DNA from: Dechloromonas sp.
Lineage (GTDB): Bacteria > Pseudomonadota > Gammaproteobacteria > Burkholderiales > Rhodocyclaceae
Assembly: GCA_028687035.1 (NCBI GenBank)
Contig: JAQUAX010000004.1
Location: 62,001 to 126,000, forward strand
Direction: 5' to 3'
Length of the DNA stretch: 64,000 nt
A model generated the notes under the pieces. The model was given only the letters and a program-made list of their open reading frames with translations. It searched no databases and was not told the origin of the DNA. The position numbers and the translations under genes were made by a program. Shown piece after piece: positions 22,952 to 32,021 of this stretch; position 1 is the stretch's first letter, and each line of letters starts with the position of its first letter.

Positions 22952-23449
22952 AAATAAAATTCCTTAGAAGACTATATCGGGAACAATCCTGTGGACAAAA
23001 TCGATTATGTCTTACTTTTCATACGGTTAGCGACAAATTCAGGCTCTTGGAAAAGCACTGGAATGGCTGTGGATGAAAACTGGACAATTTTCGCACAAAC
23101 CGGGATTTTCCGATTCATCCCCAAAGCACGAACAGGCAGTTCACAGACTTGTCGACAGCATCGTCGCGCTGCCGGTCGGACGGTCGACGAGCTTCAGCTT
23201 GCCGTTTTCGCCTGCATTGTCGTTATTCAATAAGAACCTTAAATAAAAAGAAGATAAAGAATAACTGAGCAACAAGTCTGTGGATAACCAAGTTTTTCTT
23301 TTAAAAATCAACGCGTTTTTTACAGAAAACGCCTCTTGGGAAGCCTCTGGATTGCCTGTGGATGAAGGTCGGACAAATTCCACGCTCTGCCGATTCCGCC
23401 ATTTGCCCCACAGCGAGCGGACAGCTTTCCCACAGGTTTATCCCCCGAA
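22952..23449. other. Candidate replication origin (oriC), dnaA-dnaN intergenic region
   Basis: A 498-bp gene-free stretch, clearly A+T-richer than the genome around it. A perfect DnaA box TGTGGATAA lies at 23279-23287. One-mismatch boxes lie at 22990-22998 (TGTGGACAA), 23068-23076 and 23357-23365 (both TGTGGATGA). Weaker copies (TTTATCCCC-like) lie at about 23436-23446. All the better boxes point the same way. The A+T-rich run at 23220-23330 around the perfect box, with AAATAAAAAGAAGATAAAG and long T-runs, could be the unwinding element. No convincing ORF occurs. Origin function is inferred from gene context and boxes. Confidence 0.75.
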
Positions 23450-24844
23450 CTAGCCTTTCAGGACCTGCAACAGCACGTGCAGATCGTGGTTGAGTTCGTT
23501 TTCCTTGCTGCGCAGCGAATCGATGGTCTTGACCGCGTGGATCACCGTCGTGTGGTCGCGGCCGCCGAAGGCGTCGCCGATTTCCGGGAAGCTGTGCGAG
23601 GTCACTTCGCGGCACAGCCACATCGCGACCTGGCGCGGCCGGGCGATCGCCCGCGTGCGCTTTTTCGAGAACAGGTCGGCGACCTTGATTTTGTAGTAGT
23701 CGGAAACCGTCTTCTGGATATTGTCGATGCCGATGTTGCGCACCGAGCCGATGACATCCTTCAACGCTTCCTTGGCCAGGTCGAGTGCGATCGCCCGGCC
23801 GTGGAAGGACGAGTAGGCGAGCACCTTCTTCAGTGCGCCCTCGAGTTCGCGGACGTTGGAGCGCAGATGCTTGGCGATGAAGAACGCGACCTCGTCGTCG
23901 AGCGCGATGCCTTCGGCCTCGGCCTTCTTCTTGAGGATGGCGACGCGCATCTCGAGCTCGGGCGGCTCGATCTGCACGGTCAGGCCCCAATCGAAGCGGG
24001 TCACCAGCCGGTCGTCGAGGCCGTTGATGTCCTTCGGATAGGTATCGCAGGTGATGATGATCTGCTTGCGGGCCTCGATCAGCGCGTTGAACAGGAAGAA
24101 GAATTCCTCCTGCGAACGGTTCTTGCCGTTGAAGAACTGCACGTCGTCGAGCAGCAGCACGTCCAGCGAACGGTACATGCGCTTGAACGTGTCGAAGGAT
24201 TTCTGCTGGTAGGCGCGCACGACGTCGGAGTAGTAATCCTCGGCGTGCACGTAGCGGACGATCTTTTCCGGGTTGTCGCGGACGATGGTGTTGCCGATCG
24301 CGTGGATCAGGTGGGTCTTGCCGAGGCCGGCGCCGCCGTAGATGAACAGCGGGTTGTAGGCGCCGCCCGGGTTGTTGGCGACCTGCACGGCGGCGGCACG
24401 GGCGAGGTCGTTGGCCTTGCCGACGACCAGGTTGTCGAAGGTGAAGGACGGGAAGAGGCGCGATTTCTCGTAATTGCCGGGCTTGGCCGCGCGCGGGCGC
24501 TCGGCCGCGGCCGGGGCGGCCTGCCGGGCATGAGCCGGCGCGGCATCGTCGGCCGAGGTCTCGGCGGGTGCCGCGCTGCGCACCGCCGCCGGCTTGGTGT
24601 TGCCGATGACCAGCGAGATGACGACCGGCGCCGAGAAGAATCCGCGCGAGTAGTCCTCGATGCGCGACAGGTAGCGGTCGCGTACCCATTTGAGGATGAA
24701 ACCGTTGGGTGCGATCAGGCGCAACCCGTTGTCGAGGGCGGTATCCTCGCCCTCGAGACGCAGGGGCTTGATCCACGTATTGAACTGCTGCGCGGGCAAT
24801 TCCTGTTCAAAGCGCTGAAGACAGGATTCCCAGAAACCGGCCAT
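23450..24844 (-). CDS. dnaA: Chromosomal replication initiator DnaA
   Basis: A 464-residue AAA+ initiator. It has the N-terminal DnaB-interacting domain ([21 protein letters not shown]), a variable Ala/Pro-rich linker at about 85-125, the AAA+ core with Walker [11 protein letters not shown] and LLLDDVQFF, and the C-terminal box-binding helix with [13 protein letters not shown] chose the ATG at 24844: a GGGGAGGAG lies about 11 bases upstream, whereas an in-frame GTG at 24856 would sit on that Shine-Dalgarno sequence. The gene is preceded by two DnaA boxes, suggesting autoregulation. Confidence 0.98.
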   Translation of the reverse strand: MAGFWESCLQRFEQELPAQQFNTWIKPLRLEGEDTALDNGLRLIAPNGFILKWVRDRYLSRIEDYSRGFFSAPVVISLVIGNTKPAAVRSAAPAETSADDAAPAHARQAAPAAAERPRAAKPGNYEKSRLFPSFTFDNLVVGKANDLARAAAVQVANNPGGAYNPLFIYGGAGLGKTHLIHAIGNTIVRDNPEKIVRYVHAEDYYSDVVRAYQQKSFDTFKRMYRSLDVLLLDDVQFFNGKNRSQEEFFFLFNALIEARKQIIITCDTYPKDINGLDDRLVTRFDWGLTVQIEPPELEMRVAILKKKAEAEGIALDDEVAFFIAKHLRSNVRELEGALKKVLAYSSFHGRAIALDLAKEALKDVIGSVRNIGIDNIQKTVSDYYKIKVADLFSKKRTRAIARPRQVAMWLCREVTSHSFPEIGDAFGGRDHTTVIHAVKTIDSLRSKENELNHDLHVLLQVLKG

Positions 24845-24969
24845 GGACGACACCACTCCTCCCCGTCCGGTCGAATAACTTGGCCGGCGGTTTTACTATT
24901 TGATTCGATGAAGGTTTTTTGTATTTTTACGGGCCGTCCAGCGGCCCGAGAAAGGCGGAATTCTACCCT

Positions 24970-24990
24970 TCATCCACAAAGTTATCCACA
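24970..24990 (+). promoter_or_regulatory. Pair of DnaA boxes upstream of dnaA and rpmH
   Basis: TCATCCACA (24970-24978, one mismatch) and TTATCCACA (24982-24990, perfect) lie 3 bp apart in the 232-bp region between the divergent dnaA and rpmH genes. They are in the opposite orientation to the boxes beyond dnaA. Boxes here commonly mediate dnaA autoregulation and may also contribute to origin function. The region also has long T-runs at 24913-24928. Confidence 0.75.
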
Positions 24991-25010
24991 GCTCCGAGAA
25001 ATAATTCGTC

Positions 25011-25040
25011 TTGACAGGGCTAGGTCAAACAGGGTGTAAT
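25011..25040 (+). promoter_or_regulatory. rpmH promoter (-35/-10)
   Basis: A consensus -35 TTGACA (25011-25016) is followed after 18 bp by TGTAAT (25035-25040, 5/6 match to TATAAT). The ATG of rpmH lies 36 bp further on. The strength fits the high demand for ribosomal protein L34. The -35 box is 20 bp from the perfect DnaA box. Confidence 0.7.
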
Positions 25041-25076
25041 CACGCGTTTTTCTTAGCACATCAAGGGACTACCAAC

Positions 25077-25211
25077 ATGAAACGCACGTATCAACCGTCG
25101 GTCGTGCGCCGCAAGCGCACCCATGGCTTCCTGGTCCGTTCGCGCACCAAGGGTGGCCGTGCCGTCCTCGCTGCCCGCCGCGCCAAGGGCCGCAAGCGTC
25201 TGGCCGTCTGA
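25077..25211 (+). CDS. rpmH: 50S ribosomal protein L34
   Basis: A 44-residue basic protein, [19 protein letters not shown] onward, matching the near-invariant bacterial L34. An AGGGA lies about 10 bases upstream of the ATG. It is the first gene of the rightward rpmH-rnpA-yidD-yidC-mnmE group that adjoins the origin in most proteobacteria. Confidence 0.99.
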   Translation: MKRTYQPSVVRRKRTHGFLVRSRTKGGRAVLAARRAKGRKRLAV

Positions 25212-25228
25212 GCCGGACCCCAGGCGAA

Positions 25229-25597
25229 GTGAGTAGTAGCTTCGCCAGATGCTACCGCCTGACCAAAACGGATGAGTATTCATCCGTTTTTGGTTTCAGG
25301 AGGGCGATTCGCGGCCGCTGGCTGATGTTGCACTATCAGCCGGGCCAGCCCGGTGGTAGCGCCCGGCTCGGTCTGGTCGTCGGCAAGAAACTGCTGAAAC
25401 GGGCCGTCGACCGCAACCGGGTCAAACGCGTGATCCGCGACCAGTTCCGGCGCCGGCGGGCCGAATTGCCGCCGGTCGATCTGGTCGTCCGCCTGGCCGC
25501 CAGACCGGACGCGCTGCACGACGGCCAGCTGGCCGAGGATTTCCTCGCCCTGCTCGGCAAGCTGACCGCTCACCGGACGAAGCGCGAGGCATCATGA
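25229..25597 (+). CDS. rnpA: Ribonuclease P protein component
   Basis: A 122-residue basic protein that assists the RNase P RNA in processing tRNA 5' ends. The RNR-type motif [12 protein letters not shown] is present after [14 protein letters not shown]. The start is a GTG preceded by AGGCGAAG. Early codons (about 12-22) coincide with a terminator-like hairpin and use A/T-ending codons unlike the rest of the gene. The stop overlaps the yidD ATG (ATGA). Confidence 0.95.
   Translation: MSSSFARCYRLTKTDEYSSVFGFRRAIRGRWLMLHYQPGQPGGSARLGLVVGKKLLKRAVDRNRVKRVIRDQFRRRRAELPPVDLVVRLAARPDALHDGQLAEDFLALLGKLTAHRTKREAS
25262..25294 (+). terminator. Terminator-like hairpin inside the start of rnpA
   Basis: AAAACGGATGA (25265-25275) pairs perfectly with TCATCCGTTTT (25280-25290) around a GTAT loop, and a further 3 bp (ACC/GGT) pair past a one-base bulge. 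The right arm ends in TTTTT, so the RNA looks like an intrinsic terminator lying in codons 12-22 of rnpA. It could attenuate transcription after rpmH, giving more L34 than RNase P protein. Confidence 0.6.
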
Positions 25598-25803
25598 AAT
25601 ACCTGCTGATCGGCCTGGTCCGCGTCTACCAATACGCGATCAGTCCCTTCCTCGGGCGACGCTGCCGCTTTTTTCCCAGCTGTTCGGAATATGCGGTCGA
25701 GGCGGTGCAGAAACACGGCGCCATCAAGGGGGGCTGGCTGGGCATCAAGCGTGTCTGCCGCTGTCATCCCTGGCATCCTGGCGGGTATGATCCCGTTCCC
25801 TGA
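25594..25803 (+). CDS. yidD: Membrane protein insertion efficiency factor YidD
   Basis: A 69-residue protein with the family pattern [23 protein letters not shown] and [20 protein letters not shown], including the conserved Cys residues and HPWHPGG. It is a membrane-associated amphipathic protein thought to assist YidC. Its ATG overlaps the rnpA stop and it is 26 bp upstream of yidC, the standard order. Confidence 0.96.
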   Translation: MKYLLIGLVRVYQYAISPFLGRRCRFFPSCSEYAVEAVQKHGAIKGGWLGIKRVCRCHPWHPGGYDPVP

Positions 25804-25829
25804 TTGACGATTATTTTTGTAGGCCGTTC

Positions 25830-27482
25830 ATGGATACTCGACGCCTGATACTGGTTCTGATCTTCACGTTCTCCAGCTTCATGCTGTGGGAAAACTGGCA
25901 GAAGTACAACCAGCCGAAACCGGCTGCCGCAGCCGTTGCCGGCCAGACGGCGGGCGCCGACGCGCCGAAGCCGTCGGCTGCGCTGCAGGCCGGTGCCGCC
26001 GTCGCCTCCGCAGCGACCGCCGAAGCGGCCGCGCCGGTCGCCACCGAGACCTTCACGGTGACGACTGACCGGGTCAAGGCCACGATCTCCGCCCAGGGCG
26101 GCGACCTGATCGGCCTCGATCTGCTCAGTTACAAGGAACACGACGACAAGACCCGCAACTTCGTGCTGTTCGACGCCAAGCACAAGTACCTGGCGCAGAG
26201 CGGCCTGATCGGCGAAGGTCTGCCGACGCACCGCACGGTGTTCCGCCGCGTCGCCGGTCCGGATACGCTGGCCGAAGGCGCCGACGAACTGAAGGTCCGC
26301 CTCGAGGCCGATGCGCCGAACGGCGTCAAGGTTGCCAAGATCCTGACCTTCAAGCGCGGTTCCTACAGCATCGACGTCGCGTGGGAAATCGCCAACGGCG
26401 GCGACAAGGCGCTGGCCCCGCATGCCTACTTCCAGCTGCAGCGCGACGACGTGGCGCCGGCCGGCGAGACCAAGATGGTCTCGACCTTCACCGGTCCGGC
26501 CGTCTATACCGAGGCCGACAAGTACCAGAAGGTGGATTTCAGCGCCGTCGCCGACAACAAGGCGAAGTTCGCCAAGACCGCCGACAACGGCTGGCTGGCG
26601 ATGGTGCAGCACTATTTCGTGTCGGCCTGGGTGCCGCAGGAAAAGACGCCGCGCGAGTTCTACATGCGCAAGCTGGACGGCGGCAACGTCTTCCAGGCCG
26701 GCGTCATCGTGCCGGTCGCCGAGATCGCGCCGGGCGCCAAGGCCGGGACCTCGGTCACGCTGTACGCCGGTCCGCAGGAGCAGTCCGCGCTGAAGCAGGT
26801 CGCGCCGGGCCTCGACCTGGTCGTCGATTACGGCTGGCTGACCGTCGTCGCCGCGCCGATCTTCTGGGCGCTGGAAGCGATCTACAAGCTGGTCGGCAAC
26901 TGGGGCTGGGCGATCGTCGTGCTGACCATCCTGATCAAGGCGGTGTTCTACCCGCTGTCCGCCGCGTCCTACAAATCGATGGCCAAGATGCGCACGATGA
27001 CGCCGCGCCTGATGCAGCTGAAGGAGCGCTACGCCGACGACAAGCAGCGCCTGAACCAGGAAATGATGAAGCTGTACCAGACCGAGAAGATCAACCCGCT
27101 CGGCGGCTGCCTGCCTATCCTGGTCCAGATTCCGGTCTTCATCGCGCTGTACTGGGTGCTGCTCGGCGCGGTCGAAATGCGCGACGCGCCGTGGATCGGC
27201 TGGATCACCGACCTCGCGTCGGCCGACCCCTACTACATCCTGCCGGTCATCATGATGGCTTCGATGTTCATCCAGACCAAGCTGAACCCGACCCCGCCGG
27301 ACCCGATCCAGGCCAAGGTCATGATGATGATGCCGCTGATCTTCGGCTTCATGTTCTTCTGGTTCCCGTCTGGTCTGGTGCTGTACTGGGTCGTCAACAA
27401 CGTGCTGTCGATCGCCCAGCAGTGGCAGATCACGAAGGTGATCGAAGCCGGCGGCAAGGCAGCCAACGACGCCAAGGCCTGA
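25830..27482 (+). CDS. yidC: Membrane protein insertase YidC
   Basis: A 550-residue insertase acting alone or with SecYEG. An N-terminal membrane segment begins [20 protein letters not shown]. It is followed by an Ala-rich linker, a large periplasmic domain to about residue 335, and the conserved five-helix core with [39 protein letters not shown] and the last helix segment [14 protein letters not shown]. Length is normal for proteobacteria. mnmE starts 4 bp after its stop. Confidence 0.97.
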   Translation: MDTRRLILVLIFTFSSFMLWENWQKYNQPKPAAAAVAGQTAGADAPKPSAALQAGAAVASAATAEAAAPVATETFTVTTDRVKATISAQGGDLIGLDLLSYKEHDDKTRNFVLFDAKHKYLAQSGLIGEGLPTHRTVFRRVAGPDTLAEGADELKVRLEADAPNGVKVAKILTFKRGSYSIDVAWEIANGGDKALAPHAYFQLQRDDVAPAGETKMVSTFTGPAVYTEADKYQKVDFSAVADNKAKFAKTADNGWLAMVQHYFVSAWVPQEKTPREFYMRKLDGGNVFQAGVIVPVAEIAPGAKAGTSVTLYAGPQEQSALKQVAPGLDLVVDYGWLTVVAAPIFWALEAIYKLVGNWGWAIVVLTILIKAVFYPLSAASYKSMAKMRTMTPRLMQLKERYADDKQRLNQEMMKLYQTEKINPLGGCLPILVQIPVFIALYWVLLGAVEMRDAPWIGWITDLASADPYYILPVIMMASMFIQTKLNPTPPDPIQAKVMMMMPLIFGFMFFWFPSGLVLYWVVNNVLSIAQQWQITKVIEAGGKAANDAKA

Positions 27483-27486
27483 TGGG

Positions 27487-28845
27487 GTGAAGTCGGACAC
27501 CATCGCCGCGATCGCCACGGCCCCCGGCCGTGGCGGCGTCGGCGTCATCCGCGTCTCGGGCAGCGCTTTGCTGCCCTTTGCTTTTGCGCTGACCGGCCGG
27601 ACGCCGCAGCCGCGCTACGCGACGCTGGCCGATTTCCGGGCGGCCGACGGCAGCGCGATCGACAGCGGCCTGCTACTCTATTTCCCGGGACCGAATTCCT
27701 TCACCGGCGAGGACGTGCTCGAACTGCAGGGGCACGGCGGGCCGGTCGTCATGCAGATGCTGCTCGCCCGCTGCCTCGACCTCGGCGCGCGCCTGGCCGA
27801 ACCCGGCGAATTCTCGCGGCGCGCCTTCCTGAACGGCAAGATGGACCTGGCCCAGGCCGAGGCCGTCGCCGACCTGATCGACGCGGCGACGGCGAGTGCC
27901 GCCCGCTCGGCGGTGCGTTCGCTGCAGGGCGAATTTTCGCGGGCGATCGGCGGCCTCAACGACGAGCTGATCAACCTGCGCATGCTGGTCGAAGCGACGC
28001 TCGATTTTCCCGACGAGGACATCGACTTCCTGAAGGCGGCCGACGCCTTCGGCCGGCTCGACCGGCTGCAGCACAAGCTGGCCGCGGTGTTCGACCGGGC
28101 CGGCCAGGGCAAGCTGCTGCAGTCCGGCCTGCACGTCGTGCTGGCCGGCCAGCCCAACGTCGGCAAGTCGTCGCTGCTGAACCGCCTGGCCGGCGACGAC
28201 CTGGCCATCGTGACGCCGATCGCCGGCACGACGCGCGACGCGCTGCGGTCGACGATCCAGATCGAGGGAATTCCGCTGCACATCATCGACACCGCCGGCC
28301 TGCGCGACACCGACGACGTCGTCGAGAAGATCGGCATCGCGCGCAGCTGGCAGGAGATCGAGCGTTCCGACGTCGTGCTGCTGCTGGTCGATGCGCGGAC
28401 CGGCGTCACCGACGCCGACCGCGACATCCTGGCGCGGCTGCCGGAGCGGCTGCAGCGCATCACCGTCTATAACAAGATCGACCTCGCCGGCCGCGCGCCG
28501 GAACGCCACGACGAACACGACGCGCACGGCGACGCCGTCGCCATTTCGCTGTCGGCCAAGGCCAACCAGGGGATAGAACTGCTGCGCGCCGAACTGCTGC
28601 GCATCGCCGGCTGGCACCAGGCCGAGGACGTCTTCATCGCCCGCGAGCGCCACCTGCGCGCGCTGGCCGCGGCCGCCGACCACGTCGCGGCGGCGCGCGC
28701 CGTCGCCGAAGGCCGCTTCCCGGCGCTCGAACTGTTCGCCGAGGAATTGCGCCTGGCCCAGCAGTCGCTCGGCGAAATCACCGGCGAATTTACCGCCGAC
28801 GACCTGCTCGGCGTGATCTTCAGCCGTTTCTGCATCGGGAAGTAA
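27487..28845 (+). CDS. mnmE: tRNA modification GTPase MnmE
   Basis: A 452-residue GTPase that, with MnmG, makes the 5-carboxymethylaminomethyl modification of wobble uridine. It has the N-terminal folate-binding domain ([22 protein letters not shown]), the G domain with [20 protein letters not shown] and NKID, and the C-terminal catalytic CIGK. The start is a GTG; YidC ends 4 bp upstream, so coupling is likely. It is the last gene of the origin-proximal rightward group. Confidence 0.97.
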   Translation: MKSDTIAAIATAPGRGGVGVIRVSGSALLPFAFALTGRTPQPRYATLADFRAADGSAIDSGLLLYFPGPNSFTGEDVLELQGHGGPVVMQMLLARCLDLGARLAEPGEFSRRAFLNGKMDLAQAEAVADLIDAATASAARSAVRSLQGEFSRAIGGLNDELINLRMLVEATLDFPDEDIDFLKAADAFGRLDRLQHKLAAVFDRAGQGKLLQSGLHVVLAGQPNVGKSSLLNRLAGDDLAIVTPIAGTTRDALRSTIQIEGIPLHIIDTAGLRDTDDVVEKIGIARSWQEIERSDVVLLLVDARTGVTDADRDILARLPERLQRITVYNKIDLAGRAPERHDEHDAHGDAVAISLSAKANQGIELLRAELLRIAGWHQAEDVFIARERHLRALAAAADHVAAARAVAEGRFPALELFAEELRLAQQSLGEITGEFTADDLLGVIFSRFCIGK

Positions 28846-28946
28846 GACGCGATGCCCGATTCCGACTGGCTGCTGATCCTGCGCTTCACCCGGGATAGCC
28901 GGCGGCCCGTCGTCTAGAATCCGGACGTCCCGATCCCGGAGAGCGC

Positions 28947-30593
28947 ATGCGCGTCACCCTCGTCCATCCCGCCGGCTTCAATTTCGTTCCCGGCCAGCCC
29001 GATTTCTCGGTGCTCGCCAACCGGATGCCGCCGATCGGCATCATGCAGCTCGCGTCCTGGCTGGAGAAATTCGGCCACGACGTCCAGCTGCACGACTGCC
29101 TCGGCCCCTACGCGCCGCCGGGCATCGCCGCCAACGTCGAGATCATCCTGGCGACCGAGCCGGAACTGGTCGGCTTCTCGGCGACGACCTCGGGCTTCAT
29201 GGACGCGGTGGACATGGCGCTGGCGATCAAAACCCGGCGGCCGGACATCCGGATCGTGTTCGGCAACGTCCATGTGTCGTCGCTCGGCGCGCCCATCCTC
29301 GAGCATTTTCCGGAAATCGACTGGCTGGTCATCGGCGAGGGCGAAGGCGCGCTGCTCGACCTCGCCGACGGCAAGCCCTTGAACGAGATCGGCAACCTGA
29401 TCTGGCGCGACGACGCCGGCCGCATCGTCGTCAATCCGCGCCGCGACCGCATCCTCGACCTCGACGAGCTGCCCTTCCCGGCCTACGAGAAGCTGGCCGG
29501 CTTCCCGCACGCCTACCACCTGCCGCTGTTCGCCTACGAGAAGCGCCACGGCGCGACGATGATCACGTCGCGCGGCTGCCCCTACACCTGCTCGTTCTGC
29601 GACCGCACGGTGTTCGAGCGGCTGTACAAGACCAATTCGGCGCAATACACCTACGACCACATGAAGTACCTGCGGGACCACTTCGGGGTGTATCACATCA
29701 ACATGTACGACGACCTGTTCACGGCCAAGAAGCAGCGCGTCATGGACCTGTGCGACCTGCTGATCGAAAAGCCGCTGGGCGTGCAGTTCAACTGCGCGAT
29801 CCGCACCGGCCACACCTCGGACGAGATGCTGGCGAAGCTCAAGGCGGCCGGTGCGCTGATGGTGTCGATGGGCATCGAGTCGGCCGACCCGGCGATGATG
29901 GAGCGCCACAAGGCCGGCGTCACGCTCGACGCGGTGCGCGACACGGTGCGCCAGATCCACGCCGCCGGGCTGCGCGCCAAGGGCCTGTTCATTTTCGGCA
30001 TGCCCGGCGAGACGCCGGAAACGGTCAGGACCACCAGCGACTTCATCCTGTCGCTCGACCTCGACGAGATGAACATGACCAAGTTCAGCCCGCTGCACGG
30101 CGCGCCGATCTGGGACGAATGCGCCTCCGGCGACGGCGGTTCGATGATCGAGGACTGGCGGTTGATGAACTGCCTGAACTTCGTCTATCTGCCGGAAGGA
30201 TTCGCTTCGCGCGAGGAGATGGACGCGCTGTACAACTGGCACGTCAAGCGCTTCTACGACAGCAGGGGCTACCGCCGGCGTTTCGCGAAACGCCTGTGGC
30301 AGCATCGCTGGAGCCTGTGGCATGTACTCAGGAACCTGCCGCAGACGATCGCCGCGGCGCGCTATTTCAGCGCCAACCAGGCGGCGATCGAGCAGGCCGG
30401 CCGCGACTTCGCGCTGCACCCGCGCCAGCCGCTCGGCCTGAAGCCGCAGCTGTCGACCGAACTGCAGATCGACAACCTCGTATCGATGTCGCCGGTGCCG
30501 ATGACCCGGCGCCAGGCGATGAAATCGATCATTCCGGTGGTCTACGAAGGGGCCGCCTGCCGCCCCCCGACCCCGCCGTCGGCAGGGTTATAA
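28947..30593 (+). CDS. B12-binding-domain radical SAM enzyme
   Basis: A 548-residue protein with an N-terminal cobalamin-binding-like Rossmann domain (about 1-150; NRMPPIGIMQLASWLEKFGHDV, LVGFSATTSGF) and a radical SAM barrel whose cluster motif is RGCPYTCSFC (CxxxCxxC). The downstream MSMGIESA-like and GLFIFGMPGETPE segments are typical. About 150 C-terminal residues follow the barrel. Class B members often methylate unactivated carbons, but substrate cannot be read from sequence. It begins a rightward run leading into halogenase and chorismatase genes, 101 bp after mnmE, so a pigment-tailoring role is possible but unproven. Confidence 0.85.
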   Translation: MRVTLVHPAGFNFVPGQPDFSVLANRMPPIGIMQLASWLEKFGHDVQLHDCLGPYAPPGIAANVEIILATEPELVGFSATTSGFMDAVDMALAIKTRRPDIRIVFGNVHVSSLGAPILEHFPEIDWLVIGEGEGALLDLADGKPLNEIGNLIWRDDAGRIVVNPRRDRILDLDELPFPAYEKLAGFPHAYHLPLFAYEKRHGATMITSRGCPYTCSFCDRTVFERLYKTNSAQYTYDHMKYLRDHFGVYHINMYDDLFTAKKQRVMDLCDLLIEKPLGVQFNCAIRTGHTSDEMLAKLKAAGALMVSMGIESADPAMMERHKAGVTLDAVRDTVRQIHAAGLRAKGLFIFGMPGETPETVRTTSDFILSLDLDEMNMTKFSPLHGAPIWDECASGDGGSMIEDWRLMNCLNFVYLPEGFASREEMDALYNWHVKRFYDSRGYRRRFAKRLWQHRWSLWHVLRNLPQTIAAARYFSANQAAIEQAGRDFALHPRQPLGLKPQLSTELQIDNLVSMSPVPMTRRQAMKSIIPVVYEGAACRPPTPPSAGL

Positions 30594-30594
30594 T
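30589..30594 (+). promoter_or_regulatory. Possible -10 box before the halogenase gene
   Basis: A perfect TATAAT overlaps the TAA stop of the radical SAM gene and lies 92 bp before the halogenase-like start. No matching -35 is present at 16-18 bp, so this could be a chance stop-codon context. It is the only consensus -10 in this operon interior. Confidence 0.3.
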
Positions 30595-30680
30595 CGCCCA
30601 CCGGCCGGCGGGCGATCCGCCGCCGCCGGGCGGGAAACCGGCCAACCGGTAAACGAATAGAACAGCGCAGTGCGGAGAGA

Positions 30681-32021
30681 ATGGCAATGGAACAGCAGGC
30701 ACAGGCAGTGCAGCGTCGCGCTTGCGACGTGCTGGTGATCGGCGGCGGCCCGGCCGGCGCCACGGTGGCGCCGCTGCTCGCCGAAAAGGGCTACCGGGTC
30801 GTGCTGCTGGAAAAGGCGCGCCATCCGCGCTTCCATATCGGCGAATCGCTGCTCCCGGCCAACATGGCGCTGTTCGAGCGGCTCGGCGTTGCCGACGAGG
30901 TGCGGGCGATCGGCATGGAGAAATGGGGCGCCGAATTCGTGTCACCGCACCACGAGATGTCGCAGACCTACCATTTCGGCGAGGCCTGGGACAAATCCAT
31001 GCCCTACGCCTACCAGGTCAAGCGCGACGAGTTCGACACCATCCTGATCCGCAACGCCGCGCGCAAGGGCGTCGAGGTCATCGAGGGCTGCCAGGCCCGC
31101 GCCGTCGAGTTTCTGCCCGATGCCAGCATCTCGCTGCGCGCCCGCCACGACGACGGCAACGAGACCGAATGGCAGGCCCGTTTCGTCGTCGATGCGTCCG
31201 GACGCGACACCTTCCTGGCCAACCGCTTCCAGATCAAGCACCGCAACCCGAAGCACAACAGCTCGGCGGTCTACGGGCATTTCGCCGGCGCCCGCCGCAA
31301 TCCGGGCCAGGCGGCCGGCAACATCACGATCTTCTGGTTCGAGCACGGCTGGTTCTGGTTCATCCCGATGCAGAACGACGTGACCAGCATCGGCATGGTG
31401 ACCTGGCCCTACTACATGAAGACCAAGGGCCAGCGCAGCCTGCAGCAGTTCCTGATGGACGGCATCGCCAGCTGCCCGGGGCTCGCCGCGCGGCTGCAGG
31501 ATGTCCGGCTGATCAACGAGGTCGAGGCGACCGGCAACTTCTCCTACGTGTCGGACCGCAACCACGGCCCGAACTACCTGCTGCTCGGCGACGCCTACGC
31601 CTTCATCGACCCGGTGTTCTCGTCCGGCGTGCTGCTCGCGATGAACAGCGGCTTCATCGGCGCCGACGCGGTCGATGCCTGCCTGCGCGACCCGGCCCGG
31701 GCGCCGGCCGCGCTGAAGCGCTTCGACCGGCTGATGAAGCACGGTCCGAAGCATTTCTCGTGGTTCATCTACCGCGTGACCAACCCGATCATGCGCGACT
31801 TCTTCATGGGCCCGAAGAACGTGTTCCGGGTCAAGGAGGCGCTGCTGTCGGTGCTGGCCGGCGACATCTTCGGCAAGACGCCGATCTGGCGCTCGATCTG
31901 GGCCTTCAAGGGGCTCTACTACGCAGCCAACCTGTTCCAGCCGCGGCGCGCCTTCATGGGCTGGAAACGCCGGCGCTTCAACATCCGCAAGGTCGACGAA
32001 GCCTTCCTGTACAACGCGTAG
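30681..32021 (+). CDS. Flavin-dependent halogenase-like FAD oxidoreductase
   Basis: A 446-residue FAD protein. The dinucleotide motif GGGPAGATVA is at about 21-30. PRFHIGESLLP (49-59) and a Lys at 81 in EKWGAEF match the phenolic-halogenase subgroup, and WFWFIP at 224-229 fits the WxWxIP signature that separates halogenases from monooxygenases. GDAYAFIDPVFSSGV closes the FAD site. It needs a partner flavin reductase, which is not in the window. ATG 30681 is close to GGAGAG; ATG 30687 has better spacing. The neighbouring chorismatase gene overlaps by one base, linking it to an aryl precursor, as with the brominated xanthomonadins. Confidence 0.8.
   Translation: MAMEQQAQAVQRRACDVLVIGGGPAGATVAPLLAEKGYRVVLLEKARHPRFHIGESLLPANMALFERLGVADEVRAIGMEKWGAEFVSPHHEMSQTYHFGEAWDKSMPYAYQVKRDEFDTILIRNAARKGVEVIEGCQARAVEFLPDASISLRARHDDGNETEWQARFVVDASGRDTFLANRFQIKHRNPKHNSSAVYGHFAGARRNPGQAAGNITIFWFEHGWFWFIPMQNDVTSIGMVTWPYYMKTKGQRSLQQFLMDGIASCPGLAARLQDVRLINEVEATGNFSYVSDRNHGPNYLLLGDAYAFIDPVFSSGVLLAMNSGFIGADAVDACLRDPARAPAALKRFDRLMKHGPKHFSWFIYRVTNPIMRDFFMGPKNVFRVKEALLSVLAGDIFGKTPIWRSIWAFKGLYYAANLFQPRRAFMGWKRRRFNIRKVDEAFLYNA

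Noticed and set aside
24845..24856. Upstream GTG start for dnaA at 24856 (four extra residues)
   Set aside because: The GTG would overlap the GGAGGAG Shine-Dalgarno sequence; the ATG at 24844 has proper spacing and begins the conserved N-terminus.
28846..28946. Cobalamin riboswitch or strong promoter before the B12-binding radical SAM gene
   Set aside because: The 101-bp gap is too short for a cobalamin riboswitch and no B12-box pattern is visible. A TAGAAT at 28915-28920 lacks a usable -35.
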